Positions 17,707 through 27,239 of a stretch of DNA of 64,000 bases are shown piece by piece. Positions within the stretch are counted from its first letter, which is position 1. Each line of letters starts with the position of its first letter. A program made the position numbers and the translations under genes. This DNA is from Tritrichomonas foetus (taxonomy: Eukaryota; Parabasalia; Tritrichomonadida; Tritrichomonadidae), in assembly GCA_001839685.1 (NCBI GenBank), contig MLAK01000024.1, positions 71,653 to 135,652 on the forward strand, written 5' to 3'. The notes under the pieces are model-generated. The model was not told the DNA's origin and ran no database searches. It saw only the letters and a program-made list of their open reading frames with translations.

Positions 17707-18702
17707 TTATTTTGGAATTGCATCATCAACAGCCTGCTGCATATCTTTACATTTTTCTCGCAAGATCTGAAGGGCTTCTTTCACAAGCTGAATGGAGCTT
17801 CTTACTCCCAAACTTTCAACTGTGAATTCATAGTGATTTGCGACATTTCCAAGTCTAACATTCGCTTTGAGTTCAGGCAATCTTGTGCATTCCCTACACA
17901 TTGTACAGTTTCTAATATTAGCTGTGTAAATATCACCAGTCTCTTCAATTTCGAAAACATCGCAAGGGCAGGATTCCTTGAGTAGTTGCTTTCGGTTATC
18001 TGCCATATCCTGGTTGATTTCCACTTTGGGGAGCTCTCTATAGTATGCAGTACAAACTGGCGAAAACTTGGCATGAATTGAACCTGTTCCTTTGTACGCA
18101 CGTGCATATAAATGAATTCTTTGGCCTGGAACTAGTGTTGTAACTTCAACATCATCATGAAGAACACATGGCGGATTATCTCCAAATGATTCAACTTGCC
18201 CTTGAAAAGGCATCCATACAAAATGAGATGACATCACTTTTCCGGAGGGTCCAGTATAAACTGGTGGCAATTGGCCTTCCCATGTTGAATCTACGCCATC
18301 ATAATTTGGCTCAGGTCCTTCACCACCGATGATGTTCAATCCAAACATGACGACCATATTTGGATCGTCATCCGTGTTTGGGTTTGGCGTCTCTGGAGGA
18401 AATGTGAAATACGATGGATCGATGTTTAATGGAATTAAGCCAATTCTATGACATAATACTTCATCAGGAACCATGCCTGTATTTTGGTCAATTCCAACAA
18501 GATCGAATGCCATTGATGGAACATCTGCTAATAGTGTGCGGCGGAGTGCATTTGCATAGGCTGGAGGAGCGTTAATCAAGTCGAATACGATACGATCTTC
18601 TTTTGTGTCATACGTTTCATAGGATAAGACTTGGACTTGTGTTTCAGGTAATTCATCGTGTATTTCTGTGTCTTCATATTGAGGATTATAGAAATCAGTC
18701 AT
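17707..18702 (-). CDS. RPC40: DNA-directed RNA polymerases I and III subunit AC40 (RPAC1)
   Basis: 331 aa, the family's normal size. Shared RNAP I/III alpha-like subunit that dimerises with AC19 and nucleates polymerase assembly in the nucleus. Seen: alpha-type dimerisation motif ANALRRTLLADVPSMA (50-65), LCHRIGLIPL (83-92), and the C-terminal dimerisation helix after FTVESLGVRSS. Cys245/247 with Cys266, 269 and 272 (CPC...CTMCREC) match the C...CxxCxxC ferredoxin-like [Fe-S] site of archaeal subunit D, which is lost in human AC40. The frame is open further upstream to 18921, but the protein homology and MTDFYNPQYED start at 18702. Divergent from the gene at 18873. Confidence 0.94.
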   Translation of the reverse strand: MTDFYNPQYEDTEIHDELPETQVQVLSYETYDTKEDRIVFDLINAPPAYANALRRTLLADVPSMAFDLVGIDQNTGMVPDEVLCHRIGLIPLNIDPSYFTFPPETPNPNTDDDPNMVVMFGLNIIGGEGPEPNYDGVDSTWEGQLPPVYTGPSGKVMSSHFVWMPFQGQVESFGDNPPCVLHDDVEVTTLVPGQRIHLYARAYKGTGSIHAKFSPVCTAYYRELPKVEINQDMADNRKQLLKESCPCDVFEIEETGDIYTANIRNCTMCRECTRLPELKANVRLGNVANHYEFTVESLGVRSSIQLVKEALQILREKCKDMQQAVDDAIPK

Positions 18703-18863
18703 TTTCGGGAGAAAAAAAATCTTTGATTTTGGTCGTCCAAGGAGACCGTTTAATCTAAAATCTAGAAAAGTGAAATATTCACAATATAAATGGTCATCTA
18801 ATTCAATATTATTTTTGATAATATAAAAGGTCGTGCAATAAGCCATATATAACTTCAAAAAGT

Positions 18864-18869
18864 TCACAT
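18864..18869 (+). promoter_or_regulatory. Inr (TCACAT) of the ARM-like gene
   Basis: TCACAT 4-9 nt before the ATG at 18873. Confidence 0.4.
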
Positions 18870-18872
18870 AAT

Positions 18873-20273
18873 ATGTATGGGATTTATAAGGTTGATAATC
18901 CTGATTGTGGCCCTCGAGCACTTCGATTTAGTGCTCTTATTGATGAAGAATTTATAAAAATCAATCATCATGATAGAGAAATTAATTATATTGAATTAGA
19001 TGAAGTTGATAATTTTTTATCTGATTTTTTTGAAGCTATGCAAAATGAAAATACTCTGAATGTTGCCCGTTCACTTGAATGTTTTTATCATTCTTGTTTT
19101 GAAAAAGATGAAAATTCGCGTGAATTTATACCACGTCACTTTTCAAATGATTCAATCAATCAACTTGAAAACTCTAATTTATTTGTTGATTTTATTTTTT
19201 GTTTGGGGAATTTAAATGAATATGTTATTCATCAGAAGATTTTTTGTATTTTAATTTTGATTTTTGATCAAGTTCACGAATCAATAAATCATTTTATTTC
19301 TTTAGGTGGTATTAATGTTATTCTTCCATTTATGTCACGTCAACAATATCCAGATCTGCTTCAATATGTTTTTACCATTCTTTACTACTTTTCTATGCAT
19401 TCACAAGCACACGCTGCACTTTTCAACGATGATTTTTTAAATCGTTTTTTAGATTCTGTTGATATTTTAAATACAACATTTATTATTGATTTGGCAAACA
19501 GTGCTGTCAAACTCTTGCAGCAATTAGTAATTGCATTAAATGTGTCTAACCGCTCTATACCAAAAAAACTCATTCAATCTACACTCACTATATTTGAAGG
19601 TTCACAACTTGTCCTAAAAAAAAATCGAATTGATATTGAAACAGTTCTTTATATTCAAAGAACTTCAATTCGTTGTTTTATTCCGATGTGTTGTGAACAA
19701 TTATTCATTAAAAAGGTGCTACCAATATTCATTCAACAAATGTTCCAACTACATGTCAAAAATTTCATTGAAATGACTAAGGTTATCGCTCTTTCATATA
19801 ATATTGAAAATGGAAGTCCATTTTATAGAATCCTCTTGGCATATTTACCACTTTTCAAATCTGAAAAATTTGTTGAAATGTTGAGCTCAGATGTTATAAA
19901 TGAAGTAAAATGTGCAGTCTTGGAATTGATTAACCAATTATTCGTTTTTAATGAATGTGCAATAATGATAGCGAAAAACGCAAAATTGTTTATTCCTTTA
20001 TCACGTTTGATTGTTGATGGATCATTTGAACTGAAAATTGCTGTATTAAAAGTAATAAATGCCTGGCTTACATGTACATCACATGACAAAGATACAGAAG
20101 ATATTGTGAATCCTAATTTTTTATTGAGTATTATTCCTTTGCTTCAATCGAGTGATAAATTACTCAAAAGTTCAACAGAAGATTCATTAAGACGAATTAG
20201 ATTACTTGGTTATCGAAATAAAGAAATTGTTGATATAATAGAAAAAGTATATAATGGAGAATTTGAAGATTAA
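18873..20273 (+). CDS. ARM/importin-alpha-like helical repeat protein
   Basis: 466 aa, almost all alpha-helical by pattern. Repeated amphipathic helices with ISLGGINVILPFMS, LANSAVKLLQQLVIA and AVLKVINAWL at spacings of about 42 residues look like armadillo repeats. There is no clear N-terminal importin-beta-binding domain, and conserved Trp/Asn ladder residues of importin alpha are not obvious, so a nuclear import role is not shown. The acidic C terminus ends YNGEFED. Expected role: protein-protein scaffold in cytosol or nucleus. Supported by an Inr just before the ATG; 170 bp from the divergent AC40 gene. Confidence 0.8.
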   Translation: MYGIYKVDNPDCGPRALRFSALIDEEFIKINHHDREINYIELDEVDNFLSDFFEAMQNENTLNVARSLECFYHSCFEKDENSREFIPRHFSNDSINQLENSNLFVDFIFCLGNLNEYVIHQKIFCILILIFDQVHESINHFISLGGINVILPFMSRQQYPDLLQYVFTILYYFSMHSQAHAALFNDDFLNRFLDSVDILNTTFIIDLANSAVKLLQQLVIALNVSNRSIPKKLIQSTLTIFEGSQLVLKKNRIDIETVLYIQRTSIRCFIPMCCEQLFIKKVLPIFIQQMFQLHVKNFIEMTKVIALSYNIENGSPFYRILLAYLPLFKSEKFVEMLSSDVINEVKCAVLELINQLFVFNECAIMIAKNAKLFIPLSRLIVDGSFELKIAVLKVINAWLTCTSHDKDTEDIVNPNFLLSIIPLLQSSDKLLKSSTEDSLRRIRLLGYRNKEIVDIIEKVYNGEFED

Positions 20274-20822
20274 ACTCGGAAATATTTTTATCAAAACATG
20301 TAATAATATCATTTATTAGTTAAAAAATAATTAACAATAAATGTGAGCAATTAATTTTTAACGAGTGGATTTGTTATTTTGTAAATCATGATACTATTAT
20401 ATTCTAATGTTTTATTTTTTATAGAATTGAATTATTGTACATCAATTTTATATATGATTATATATAGTATTAGAACTTCTATTGATTGTTGTTTTAGAAA
20501 ACAAGTTTTTTTCTTGATTCTTCCATCATGTGGAATAAATTTTGTGTGAATAATGAGAGTAATTGTAATTAAGAAACAAAAATCATATTTTTCATATTCA
20601 CATCATTATTGTGATGTTTCAATAAAATTTCAAATTTGAAAAATTCAGGTATTAACAATATTGTGACCATTTGAGTTATTATTCATTACACAACAATATA
20701 GAGTGGTTTATGAAGTTTCATATATCTATTAAATTGATGTAAAAATATCAAATCGATTTGTCGAAAATTAGTTTTGTGAAGTTTATCTTGCTTCGTTATT
20801 GTTTATCAAAAAGTGAAAATAA
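20274..20822. other. Intergenic, no gene seen
   Basis: AT-rich 3' flank of the ARM-like gene up to the target duplication of transposon copy 2. Nothing recognised. Confidence 0.4.
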
Positions 20823-20830
20823 TTCGTTAC
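20823..20830. repeat. Target-site duplication, left, of transposon copy 2 (TTCGTTAC)
   Basis: TTCGTTAC before the left end; the same 8 bp is at 21927-21934. Confidence 0.9.
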
Positions 20831-20940
20831 AGATGTATACAAACCAAATAGTCTTAACGTACGAAATCACTAAAATGATCCTTATCATCAGTATTACTTA
20901 ATACCATCAGTCAAAAATCAAAACCCAAATANCTAAAAGA

Positions 20941-21039
20941 ATGACGAAAATTTCCCTTATCGCAAACTTCGCAAATGGCCGAATTCAAAAATATTTCGAA
21001 AATGATTCTGAAGAAGCTATTGTTTCAGTTTTCGGGTGA
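20941..21039 (+). pseudogene. N-terminal ORF fragment inside transposon copy 2
   Basis: Same 32-codon piece as in copy 1, ending at TGA. Confidence 0.5.
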
Positions 21040-21356
21040 ACAGCTTTCAGTCAATTGTTAAATCTATTTTTTATAGTTATGAGCCATATTTATTCATAGT
21101 TTTGAAATTTTGCAACAATTAAACCGAAAAAAGAGCGATTTTGGAGAAAGCCTAAAAAAAAATTGTGAGAAGCTTTTTTTCCAAGAATCACAAAGATTAT
21201 AATACTGCTTCCCATAATTCTATTTACACTTCTTCTATCGATTTTTAATTAAAAATCGCGAAAATTTTGATAGTTTTAACTCAGTGATGTTGAATTAATT
21301 CAATTTCCATTTGACAAATAAGAATGTATTGAAATCTTTTCTGTCATAAAATTTTT

Positions 21357-21548
21357 GTATATGAAGAAAATAGACTGGCAGTCCTCAACAGCACATTCTC
21401 AAGCAGGGATACAGATACAACGATTGAAAGACCAAATCAAGAAAAATGGAATCCAATATGTTTTTTTCCAGACTCGATGCCAAGTGAATTTTCTGATGAC
21501 TCGCCATTTAGATGGCAAAACATTCGTAATCTTCTCATTGATGCCTAA
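21357..21548 (+). pseudogene. C-terminal ORF fragment inside transposon copy 2
   Basis: Reads VYEENRLAVLNS and on to LLIDA-stop, as in copy 1. Confidence 0.5.
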
Positions 21549-21926
21549 ATTTTTTTTATTTATATCAAAATTATTAATATTTTTTTTATACTTCATTTTT
21601 GTATTTTGGAAAACATTATAATTTTCGATGGAGGGTCATATGATAATAAAAAGCACGATTTATGATAATAAATAATCAAGATATTAATGCTATAAAATCA
21701 CTTTTTATCTCTATAATTCTCAGAAATTTCTGTGGGGTTTATTTTTTTCTCACAATTTTTTTTTGGATTTGGTTTTCTCTGTATCTTGATTTTTAAATTA
21801 TAATATTTATATATTATTAATAGGATTACAATTAAATAATATTTAGATGACAATAATATCAACAATTATTCATTTAGATCTCTCAATAGTCTTCTACATC
21901 TAGATCTAGTTAGTTTGTATACATCT

Positions 21927-21934
21927 TTCGTTAC
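21927..21934. repeat. Target-site duplication, right, of transposon copy 2
   Basis: TTCGTTAC, identical to 20823-20830. Confidence 0.9.
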
Positions 21935-22126
21935 AAATATCATATGATTGAATTCTTTCTTGAGTTCATTGGCTAATTGAATCATGTATGAAAATATCAA
22001 AACTTTTTAAAAATATATATGTTCATTAGCATTCAATTCCATTTGGAATTCTAATGATTATTTTCTCTGAAATTTGAATGTAAAAGTGCCAAAATAGCAA
22101 AATAGATTAAACCTTTTGAAAGTCAC

Positions 22127-25100
22127 ATGTGTGCCCAAATCGCATCTTCCGGGAGCTCATTCAATAAATACCAGCAAAAGGGAGCAAATCCTTACTTTTC
22201 GAAAACAAATCCACAACAAGGGAATTTCTCGTCAAATCATCGAAGTGTTTCACAGACCGGAGCAGCAGCGGCTCTCCCATCGCTTCCTGATCCACAGATA
22301 TCATCAGAAAATCTATGTAACGTATTCGATCAGATGATGTTTCAGACCCGGGCATGTCCCGTTCACGTTGCAATCGAAACGGCTATCCAAGGATTATTCA
22401 GTGCATCGGAAACTACACTATGGCTCAATTCCATCGAGCTCCAAAGACTATTTTCCCCAACAAAATCTCGATATTGCCAATATCATCGTGGAATTGTTGG
22501 GGAGACGGCCACTACCCATGTTGTCATATCTGTGGCCAAACCGTCCAGCCATTTGGCCTTTGATCCAGAAATTGATTCATCATCAACGCCATCACTGTAC
22601 ATTCCCCTTTTCACCCGAAATGGCCCAATTTATGGTGTTATTCAAGTTGTTCGTTCATCTGTCTTTAATCATGATGAAATCTCTATCGCTGAAGCATTTT
22701 CTCAGAAATTTGTCACATATTCATTCTTGTTGATGCAGGATGCCTGCTCGGGAAATGTTGCAGCTGACTTGGTACAAGAAGGTGCTTTAAAGGACGTTAT
22801 TATTAAATTAGCAAGTAAATTAAAGCGTCACTTTCTATGTCGCGCTGTTGAGTTTTGGATGACCGATGAAACACAATCACAATATGCAAAATATAATCCT
22901 AAAAATGGAGAATTCGGAAATCCAATCAGTAATGCAGGAATTGTATCACAAGTTTTGAAATATCAAATTCAAATAAACTGTCCAAATGTCCTCAAACACC
23001 CTAATTATTTAGCTGAAATTGATGGAAATGTTGCAGAATCGGCTTTAATGCAACCAATTGCAGTTGACGGACAATATTTCGCTGTTGTTTTAAGAAATAA
23101 AGAATCTGCTCCACAATTCTGTACAAATGATGAGCTTCAACTCCTCGCATTTTCTCCATTGATTGGTCGTTCATTATCGAATACTTCGCTTGGCGAGTAT
23201 GGTGATAATGCACAATCTAATTTCGCCGAACGTCTAAAAGCTCTCCTTGAAGTGGCTGAAATTATCAGTGGTGTTATGGATATTGATGTATTAGTCCCAA
23301 CAATTATGGAACGTGCTTGTTCTCTTTTAGCAACTGAACGTTGTTCACTTTTCTTAGTTGATACTGTAAATCAAGAACTTATTACACGTTTCCAAGGTGG
23401 TTTGGACCAGAAAATTCGAATGCCATTAAGTAGAGGTATTGTCGGTCATACTGCAACTACTGGTCAAATTGTAAATATTACTGATGCTTATCAAGATCCA
23501 AGATTTGATAAGGCTGTCGATCTTGCAACTGGTTTTCATACTCGAACAATTTTAACAGTTCCTATTTACAACAATCGTGGTGAAATCGCAGGTGTTACTG
23601 AAATGATTAATCGAGAAGATGGTAAAGCATTCGATGAAGATGATATTAAAATGCTTTTGGCTTTCAATGTCTTCTGTGGTATTTCATTAGATAACTCAAA
23701 ATTGTATCAAATTTCACTTGATTTAACAAGACAACTTCGTGGCTTTGTTGAAATGTCATCTGCATTAAATAAAACTAAAACTGTTAATGAAGTTTTAGTT
23801 GATATTTTAAATAATGCCAAAGATGTCCTTCATGCATCACGCGCGACAATTTTCCTGAGATCAGTTGAAGATGATTCATTAAAACCTTTCGTGTCAATAG
23901 GTGATGAAGTTTTACATGGCTCAACATTTGCAGATCAAGTCATGAATTCTAGAAAGCCAAGATTCTTTAACACGATGGAAATTCTTGCAGCCGTTTCAAA
24001 TAGTGATAATAAATCGACTGAAGATCAACCAAAACATTCAAATCTTTCACGGGTATCTTCTTTACTTTATGGAAGTGATCAAACCTTACTTGTCAATGAA
24101 TTTGAGAAAAATGATGGTTCTGAAAATAAAGAAAATATCTGTGATTTCCCGTTAATGACAAACGATGCTAAAGTTCTCGGTGTTATGGAACTAAGCTGTA
24201 CATGGAAGATCTTACCAGAAGATATGAAACTTCTTGATTGTTTTGCTGTTTTCGCATCTGTATCACTCGAGAGAAGTGAACTTCAAGAAATTGCAAAACT
24301 CGGTCATGTTGAAATTCAATTAAAACAATACATAGCACCAGAAGAACGTAACACATATGATATTCCGAAGAAATTACAAATCCCCGAAGAAAATAGAACA
24401 ACACTCTTCAAGATCAACTTTGATGCACCAGCATGGGATGGAATTGGACACTTTAAAGTACTTTGGGCAATTATGGACACATATAATTTGTTTAAAGAAT
24501 ACAAAATTACCAATGAAAAATTCTTCAAATTCGCAACAGAAATTAGCCAAACTTATAATAAAGTTCCATATCATAACTGGCGTCATGCTGTTGATGTTTC
24601 ACAATTTGCAACATATCAAATCAAATTAGTTGGCTTAGAAAAAATTTTAACTAAATTCGAACTCCTTGGTTTCGTTGTTGCTGCAATTTGTCATGATGCC
24701 AATCATGATGGATTTACAAACGTTTTCAATGTTAAAGCAGAAAGACCACTTGGTATTCTATTCAAGAACCAAAGTGTTATGGAAACACATCATTGTTCAG
24801 TTGCAATTGATATCATTTCACGTGAACCTTGCAATTTATTCTCTGAGCTTGATGCTGTAGAATATAAGAACATGTGGAGCTTGATTATTCAACTCATTTT
24901 GATCACAGATATGGCTAAGCACTTTGATTTCTTAAAGTCACTTAATGCTGAATTAGACGATGGGCCACTCGATCCAACAAATCCTGAAGATAGACTAAAA
25001 ATGATGCAATGCATTCTTAAATGTAGTGATATTTCAAATGTTTCAAGACCATTCGAACTTGCAGATAAATGGTGTGATGTGTTATGTGAAGAGTTCTTCA

Positions 25101-25330
25101 GGCAAGGTGATCTTGAAATGGCAAGTGGAATGGAATATACTTCACCTTTGAACGATAGAGAACACTTGGATAAGCCAAAATCGCAAATTGGTTTCTATAC
25201 TTTTGTTTGTCTTCCATTATTTGAAACATCTGCAAGACTATTCCCACAATTACAAGCTAATGTTGATCAAGTTAAATCAAATCTTGCAGTCTGGAAAGCT
25301 GCAAATGAAGCCAAGCCAGCTGAAGAGTGA
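22127..25330 (+). CDS. GAF-domain 3',5'-cyclic nucleotide phosphodiesterase (four GAF-like domains)
   Basis: 1067 aa. Four GAF-like units precede the catalytic domain, roughly 65-200, 210-345, 365-525 and 535-725. The third is the clearest (ATERCSLFLVDT, SRGIVGHTATTGQIVNI, NREDGKAFDEDDIKML). The catalytic domain, about 760-1050, has all class I PDE metal ligands: His816 and His820 in HNWRHA, His856/Asp857 in HDANHDG, and Asp968 in CSDISN. The purine-binding Gln1020 (SQIGF) is kept. It hydrolyses cAMP and/or cGMP; GAF units in relatives bind cyclic nucleotides or mediate dimers. No membrane segment, so cytosolic. Starts at the first ATG, directly after TCAC. Lies 200 bp downstream of transposon copy 2, so the insertion is in its upstream region. 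Confidence 0.95.
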   Translation: MCAQIASSGSSFNKYQQKGANPYFSKTNPQQGNFSSNHRSVSQTGAAAALPSLPDPQISSENLCNVFDQMMFQTRACPVHVAIETAIQGLFSASETTLWLNSIELQRLFSPTKSRYCQYHRGIVGETATTHVVISVAKPSSHLAFDPEIDSSSTPSLYIPLFTRNGPIYGVIQVVRSSVFNHDEISIAEAFSQKFVTYSFLLMQDACSGNVAADLVQEGALKDVIIKLASKLKRHFLCRAVEFWMTDETQSQYAKYNPKNGEFGNPISNAGIVSQVLKYQIQINCPNVLKHPNYLAEIDGNVAESALMQPIAVDGQYFAVVLRNKESAPQFCTNDELQLLAFSPLIGRSLSNTSLGEYGDNAQSNFAERLKALLEVAEIISGVMDIDVLVPTIMERACSLLATERCSLFLVDTVNQELITRFQGGLDQKIRMPLSRGIVGHTATTGQIVNITDAYQDPRFDKAVDLATGFHTRTILTVPIYNNRGEIAGVTEMINREDGKAFDEDDIKMLLAFNVFCGISLDNSKLYQISLDLTRQLRGFVEMSSALNKTKTVNEVLVDILNNAKDVLHASRATIFLRSVEDDSLKPFVSIGDEVLHGSTFADQVMNSRKPRFFNTMEILAAVSNSDNKSTEDQPKHSNLSRVSSLLYGSDQTLLVNEFEKNDGSENKENICDFPLMTNDAKVLGVMELSCTWKILPEDMKLLDCFAVFASVSLERSELQEIAKLGHVEIQLKQYIAPEERNTYDIPKKLQIPEENRTTLFKINFDAPAWDGIGHFKVLWAIMDTYNLFKEYKITNEKFFKFATEISQTYNKVPYHNWRHAVDVSQFATYQIKLVGLEKILTKFELLGFVVAAICHDANHDGFTNVFNVKAERPLGILFKNQSVMETHHCSVAIDIISREPCNLFSELDAVEYKNMWSLIIQLILITDMAKHFDFLKSLNAELDDGPLDPTNPEDRLKMMQCILKCSDISNVSRPFELADKWCDVLCEEFFRQGDLEMASGMEYTSPLNDREHLDKPKSQIGFYTFVCLPLFETSARLFPQLQANVDQVKSNLAVWKAANEAKPAEE

Positions 25331-25580
25331 TAATATTATTTTTATTTATTTCATAAATTTTACATATTAACATTCTTTTTCCCAATTGTTTTATTTTCCC
25401 AATTCTCTTTAGAACTAGATAATCATGTGATGCTCTTTTATTGGTTTATTATTACTCTATATTTTTCATTGGGTAAAACCGATGTTTGTTGATTTCTATT
25501 TCCAGAAAATGGAGAATCATTTTGAATATCAGAAGTTTTCGGCTATTTTGAAAAATGAGACATGTTATCTGAAAAATCAA

Positions 25581-25835
25581 ATGGGGTGTTTTTCAAGTTG
25601 TAATAAAAACAACGTACAAATTGATTTGGAAGATCAATACAAAACTCTTGTTGTCACAAAACCTGCTCCAGTCGTTTTGAATCCGGTCAACCCCGGAAAT
25701 AACTCAGATTCTGATGTTCCGTTATTCGAGCAAGTCTCTTCAGACAGCGACGAACAAACTATTCCGGCGCCTGAATCAATTACAGACGAAGAGTTAAATT
25801 TGTACGCAGAATCGCTCAACAAAAAATTAGATTAA
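25581..25835 (+). CDS. Small acidic protein with N-myristoyl/palmitoyl motif (MGCFSSC)
   Basis: 84 aa from the ATG at 25581. It begins MGCFSSCNKNN: Gly2 with a small residue at position 6 fits N-myristoylation, and Cys3 and Cys7 are placed for palmitoylation, as in dual-acylated membrane proteins. The rest is acidic and Ser/Asp/Pro-rich with no fold recognised, ending YAESLNKKLD. The frame is open upstream to 25482, but that part carries no motif, while TCAA lies directly before this ATG. Expected at the inner face of the plasma membrane or flagella. Function unknown. Confidence 0.6.
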   Translation: MGCFSSCNKNNVQIDLEDQYKTLVVTKPAPVVLNPVNPGNNSDSDVPLFEQVSSDSDEQTIPAPESITDEELNLYAESLNKKLD

Positions 25836-26027
25836 TATTATTTTTATTCATCAGCAAATGATGATGTAACTTTCAAATCACTATTATAATAAAAATTATG
25901 TTTCGAATAACTTTTTCACAAACCCAAAAAATTTATGAATAAGAAAATATTTTTTTTTCTTTTTTTCAGATTCTATTTTTTATTCGTTTGTAAAAAAAAG
26001 TGAAATTAAAAAATATGCCTAGGGTGG
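25836..26027. other. Intergenic spacer
   Basis: T-rich; nothing recognised before repeat copy B. Confidence 0.4.
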
Positions 26028-26205
26028 CTTTTGGGTAAAATGGGAGAATTTATTTCCCCCATCAACATTTTTTTTGAAAATGTAACCATGTTTTTGTCAA
26101 TTATTATTTAGTTAGATAATGATATTTCGAGCCAAATTTAGCAATAAGTTTGGGCTATTCACATGATACACCCATGCGTCACTATTTTAATCAGTTGTAT
26201 ATCGC
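26028..26205. repeat. Dispersed intergenic repeat, copy B (diverged)
   Basis: Aligns with 7620-7795 (see there). Same orientation. Lies before the AAA+-like gene. Confidence 0.6.
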
Positions 26206-26334
26206 AGAATATTTATGCTTCAATCTGTGTCATCTCAAATATGTACTTTTTGTGAATTTATCTGGTCTATATAATTTTTTGTAAGCTTATATGGTCTGTA
26301 TATAACTTTTTATGAATTCTATCATAAATATTTA

Positions 26335-26340
26335 TCACTT
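26335..26340 (+). promoter_or_regulatory. Inr (TCACTT) of the AAA+-like gene
   Basis: TCACTT 6-11 nt before the ATG at 26346. Confidence 0.45.
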
Positions 26341-26345
26341 TTTTG

Positions 26346-27239
26346 ATGACAAATGCTGCGAAAGTAATTTTCGAAAATATACTTCCAGGCATTGATCAAG
26401 TTTCAAATCCGCAATACCGAGCCATGGTCTCTACCCTCGTTACAGCTTTGAAGCGAGAAGAGCACGTTTTAATATCATCTCCATCATCGATCGACGAAAG
26501 AGGAATCGCCCAATTGATTGAATATATAGTTTGTTCGATTTTTCCCGCAACTGTTGCAGTCCTTACGAAAGACGGGTCGACCAGATTAATCGGGAAAAGA
26601 GCACGGCATATGAGTAAAAATTCAAAGGACGATACAGGAATTTCATATGATTCAATTTCACCATTTCTTTCAAATGTTTGTATCGTTGAATGTTTTGATA
26701 AAATATCAGACGCTTCACCAATCATTAAAGTTATGAGAGAACTTGCTGTAACGATAGATGATCATTCAGAATCAGTTCCAATCCCATTTTTGCTTATTGC
26801 TCTTGTGAATGAAAAAAGTCATCTTCCGAGAAACACATTAGGTGCTTTTTCATTTCACATCAACATTCAATCACTTCCATCGACGATAAGTCGTATTGAA
26901 TCTGTTTTGTATCAAGGGTATGACTCCTTTTTGCAAGCACTCTCTGCCCAAGTCTTCTCGCATCGTGACATCACGACTTATATTTCACAGCTTGTTTTAA
27001 ACGTTGACTGTAAGCCTTTAATCACTTCATTTATTGAAGTGAAAACAAAATTATTACTAAATAAAGCAATCGATGATTGCGCAATTTTGAGTGGAAGAGA
27101 TTTTGTGATGCCTGATGATGTGCAAGAAATCTTTCCGATGCTCGTGACACATAAGTTCTTACTTCCTGGACATACTAATTTCCGAAACTGTTTAAATTTT
27201 GTACAGAAACTGATCGATACTATACCTGTTCCTATATAA
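26346..27239 (+). CDS. Degenerate AAA+ (MoxR-like) protein lacking Walker motifs
   Basis: 297 aa. The C-terminal lid is the best clue: KAIDDCAILSGRDFVMPDDV followed by QEIFPMLVTHKFLLPG is the lid pattern of MoxR-type AAA+ ATPases. Upstream, VSTLVTALKREEHVLISSPS aligns with the strand and P-loop region (GPPGxGKT), but the loop reads SPSSIDERG with no Lys-Thr. CIVECFDKIS sits where Walker B (DE) should be, and LPRNTLGAFSFHINIQSLP matches the LPxAxxDRF segment with the arginine gone. So the fold seems kept but ATP binding and hydrolysis are unlikely. It may be a structural subunit of an AAA+ assembly. No signal or membrane segment. The family assignment is by eye. Confidence 0.65.
   Translation: MTNAAKVIFENILPGIDQVSNPQYRAMVSTLVTALKREEHVLISSPSSIDERGIAQLIEYIVCSIFPATVAVLTKDGSTRLIGKRARHMSKNSKDDTGISYDSISPFLSNVCIVECFDKISDASPIIKVMRELAVTIDDHSESVPIPFLLIALVNEKSHLPRNTLGAFSFHINIQSLPSTISRIESVLYQGYDSFLQALSAQVFSHRDITTYISQLVLNVDCKPLITSFIEVKTKLLLNKAIDDCAILSGRDFVMPDDVQEIFPMLVTHKFLLPGHTNFRNCLNFVQKLIDTIPVPI

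Larger units (their letters stand above)
20831..21926. mobile_element. Non-autonomous DNA transposon, copy 2 (1096 bp)
   Basis: Same terminal inverted repeats as copy 1 (AGATGTATACAAAC / GTTTGTATACATCT), same orientation, flanked by TTCGTTAC. By eye it is almost identical to copy 1. Differences include a 7-nt deletion near 21355 that removes the TAG of copy 1 and shifts the frame, and a TAA replacing TAT in the old ORF (about 21319). The fossil ORF pieces are at 20941-21039 and 21357-21548. High identity with different target sites means both copies moved recently from a common source. Confidence 0.92.

Noticed and set aside
18703..18921. Upstream extension of AC40 by 73 codons
   Set aside because: The extension has no homology to the family, would overlap the divergent gene start, and the normal AC40 N terminus begins at the internal Met.
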